Source: Nitriliruptoraceae bacterium
GTDB taxonomy: Bacteria; Actinomycetota; Nitriliruptoria; Nitriliruptorales; Nitriliruptoraceae
Length of the DNA stretch: 12,856 nucleotides
NCBI GenBank assembly: GCA_007118045.1
Contig: SKTG01000448.1
Location: 1-12,856 of the forward strand
Direction of reading: 5' to 3'
The notes beneath the pieces were generated by a model. It made no database searches. It had not been told where the DNA came from and saw only the letters and a list, made by a program, of their open reading frames with translations. Position 1 is the stretch's first letter, and each line of letters starts with the position of its first letter. Below are positions 11,799 to 12,856 of this stretch, one piece after another. A program made the translations under genes and the position numbers.

Positions 11799-12542
11799 TC
11801 AGGCCAGCGGGAGCGTCCCGCCGGGACGCGGACCACCCCGTGGGTCCGCCCCAGCCGGGCGTTGCCACGTGACCCGCGCCTCGAGCACGCCGGACGGGTC
11901 CGATGGTGGGTGCTCCATCGCCAGGCGCACCAGCCCGCTCGAGCGGTACGTCGCCAGCTCGCTCGGCGCCTGCACCCAGGGAGGCCCGGACCACGCGTCG
12001 GCGGCCTCCGTGCTCGTCGCCACCAGCGTGACCACCACCAGGACCCCACGCTCGGCGACCAGCCGTCCGATCGCGTCCATCGCCGCCTCGCGGACCACGC
12101 CGGGCAACGACGGGACGGTGCGGACCTCGAGGACCAGGTCGAAGGCACCGATCAGCTCGTCCGGCGGCTCGAGGGCGTCGACGACCCGCCAGTCGACGTC
12201 GATCCCGCGGTGACGCTCACGCGCCCAGGCCACCGCCGAGGGCGCGACGTCGAAGGCCACGACGTCGTAGCCGCGCCGAGCCAGCTCGGCGGCATCGTCA
12301 CCCAGACCGCACCCCACCACGGCCGCCCGCCGACCCGGCGGGGTGGACACGGGGTCGTCGAGCCAGTCCGTGACGTAGGGGTGGGCAGCCCCTTCCGCCC
12401 AGGGGACGGCGTCGAGGTCCCGGCGTGCGCTCGCGTAGAGCGGCTCGAACCACCCGGTCGGATCGCCGGCCTCGAGGTGCTCGGCCGCGAGCGTCGGGAC
12501 GTCGGGCGCGCCGCGCAGCGCACGCCGACGTCGGCGCCACAC
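11799..12542 (-). CDS. Class I SAM-dependent methyltransferase
   Basis: A 247-residue protein with the SAM-binding Rossmann core. Motif I is AAVVGCGLGDDAAELARRGYDVVAFDVAPSAVAWA (residues 73-107), with the glycine loop GCGLG and Asp98 expected to hold the ribose. Motif II-like VDWRVVDALEPPDELIGAFDLVLEV (115-140) follows. The N-terminal GDPTGWFEPLYASARRDLDAVPWAEG (26-51) suits the TPMT-like methyltransferases, which act on small thiols, tellurite or halides, but the substrate cannot be read out. The GTG at 12542 lies 2 nt after the ferredoxin stop, so the two genes are surely one operon and probably translationally coupled. The first residues VWRRRRRALRG are strikingly basic. The last 20 codons overlap a double hairpin. 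Confidence 0.8.
   Translation of the reverse strand: MWRRRRRALRGAPDVPTLAAEHLEAGDPTGWFEPLYASARRDLDAVPWAEGAAHPYVTDWLDDPVSTPPGRRAAVVGCGLGDDAAELARRGYDVVAFDVAPSAVAWARERHRGIDVDWRVVDALEPPDELIGAFDLVLEVRTVPSLPGVVREAAMDAIGRLVAERGVLVVVTLVATSTEAADAWSGPPWVQAPSELATYRSSGLVRLAMEHPPSDPSGVLEARVTWQRPAGADPRGGPRPGGTLPLA
11813..11849. terminator. Double hairpin between convergent genes, inside the methyltransferase 3' end
   Basis: GCGTCCC-GCC-GGGACGC (11813-11829) is a perfect 7-bp stem. It is followed by GCGGACC / GGTCCGC (11828-11834 / 11843-11849), another 7-bp stem with an 8-nt loop. They start 39 nt after the DUF4235 stop on +. On - they precede the methyltransferase stop (11801-11799), so for that gene the signal is inside the coding region. 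Probably a terminator for the + transcript; no U-tract. Confidence 0.35.
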
Positions 12543-12544
12543 CC

Positions 12545-12856
12545 TCAGGAGATCTCGTACGCCGCGACCTTCGGGTGGTCGACCTTGGTCGGGCCGACCT
12601 CCCCGGCCCCGCCGGGGGACCCGAGGCCGGTGACCTCGCCCTCGAAGTACTCGGCGTTGATCGCCGTGAACTCGCCCCACTCCGGTGGGACGTCGTCGGC
12701 GTAGAAGATCGCCTCGACCGGACATGCCGGCTCACAGGCCGCGCAGTCGATGCATTCGCTGGGGTGGATGTAGAGCATCCGATCCCCCTCGTAGATGCAG
12801 TCGACGGGGCATTCCTGGACACAGGCCGTGTCCTTGACATCCATGCACGGTTCGGC
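12545..12856 (-). CDS. fdxA: 7Fe ferredoxin ([3Fe-4S][4Fe-4S]), start outside the window
   Basis: A mycobacterial FdxA-type seven-iron ferredoxin, 103 codons of which are visible. In-frame sequence continues upstream of the internal ATG at 12844 as AEPCMDVKDTACVQECPVDC, matching the family start, where the first cluster cysteine stands in EPC. The true start therefore lies a few codons beyond the right edge. [3Fe-4S] ligands are the EPC, TAC and last CP cysteines. [4Fe-4S] ligands are in CPVDC and CIDCAAC. The YEGDRMLYIHPSECIDCAACEPACPVEAI core is near textbook. The tail FYADDVPPEWGEFTAINAEYF and LGSPGGA is also family-typical. It is a soluble low-potential electron carrier. It is followed after 2 nt by the methyltransferase gene. 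Confidence 0.93.
   Translation of the reverse strand, partial: AEPCMDVKDTACVQECPVDCIYEGDRMLYIHPSECIDCAACEPACPVEAIFYADDVPPEWGEFTAINAEYFEGEVTGLGSPGGAGEVGPTKVDHPKVAAYEIS

Noticed and set aside
1..12856. tRNA or rRNA genes, or a prophage or defence island
   Set aside because: No cloverleaf or rRNA-like stretch was noticed by eye, and apart from the TnpB remnant no phage, restriction or toxin-antitoxin gene is intact.

Overview
The window is very high-G+C DNA. It has dense, short-spaced genes, many GTG starts, and a recurring TANNNT -10 motif with no obvious -35 box. A FdxA-type 7Fe ferredoxin, a DUF4235 protein, a MocR regulator and an unusual second-type dihydropteroate synthase all point to Actinomycetota, perhaps a deep-branching class. 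The genus cannot be fixed from sequence alone.

Layout. 1-334 (-): start of a leucyl aminopeptidase gene. 403-1518: a roughly 1.1 kb mobile-element remnant bounded by an 18-bp imperfect inverted repeat and carrying a 5'-truncated TnpB gene. 1628-2143 (+): a cupin protein on a probably leaderless mRNA. 2180-2641 (-) and 2881-3651 (+): a divergent SRPBCC protein / alpha-beta hydrolase pair, the hydrolase followed 5 bp later by a RibD-C/DHFR-fold reductase. 4415-5362 (-): a divergent FolP-like protein, convergent with the reductase. 5526-5981 (-) and 6062-6448 (+): a CoA-binding protein and a thioredoxin-like [2Fe-2S] ferredoxin, again divergent. 6691-7785 (+): 4-hydroxyphenylpyruvate dioxygenase. 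7826-8209 (+): a small membrane protein. 8271-8756 (+): dCMP deaminase. 8757-9086: a gene-free stretch filled with hairpins. 9087-10634 (+): a MocR/PdxR-type regulator. 10690-11412 (+): a crotonase-fold protein. 11517-11774 (+): a DUF4235 protein. 11799-12542 (-) and 12545-12856 (-): a methyltransferase and a 7Fe ferredoxin in one operon; the ferredoxin start lies beyond the window.

Most genes are housekeeping or general metabolism: folate/pterin and pyrimidine nucleotide metabolism, tyrosine catabolism, electron carriers. They form no single pathway. The most striking signal is non-coding. Between dCMP deaminase and the MocR gene, at 8776-9060, lie at least six hairpins. Their stems differ but their apical loops carry nearly the same word: TGGGAG(AG) on the + strand, CTCTCCCA on the - strand. 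Constant loops on changing stems are what selection on an RNA would leave. The array resembles in principle the C-rich-loop 6C RNA or UCCC-motif sRNAs if read on -, or GGA-loop CsrB/RsmZ RNAs if read on +. It is the best candidate here for an undescribed element.

Other points of interest are two divergent promoters whose -10 boxes share one TA step, a TnpB remnant inside terminal inverted repeats whose edge completes the -10 box of the aminopeptidase gene, and a FolP with an intact pterin pocket but rewritten pABA loops.
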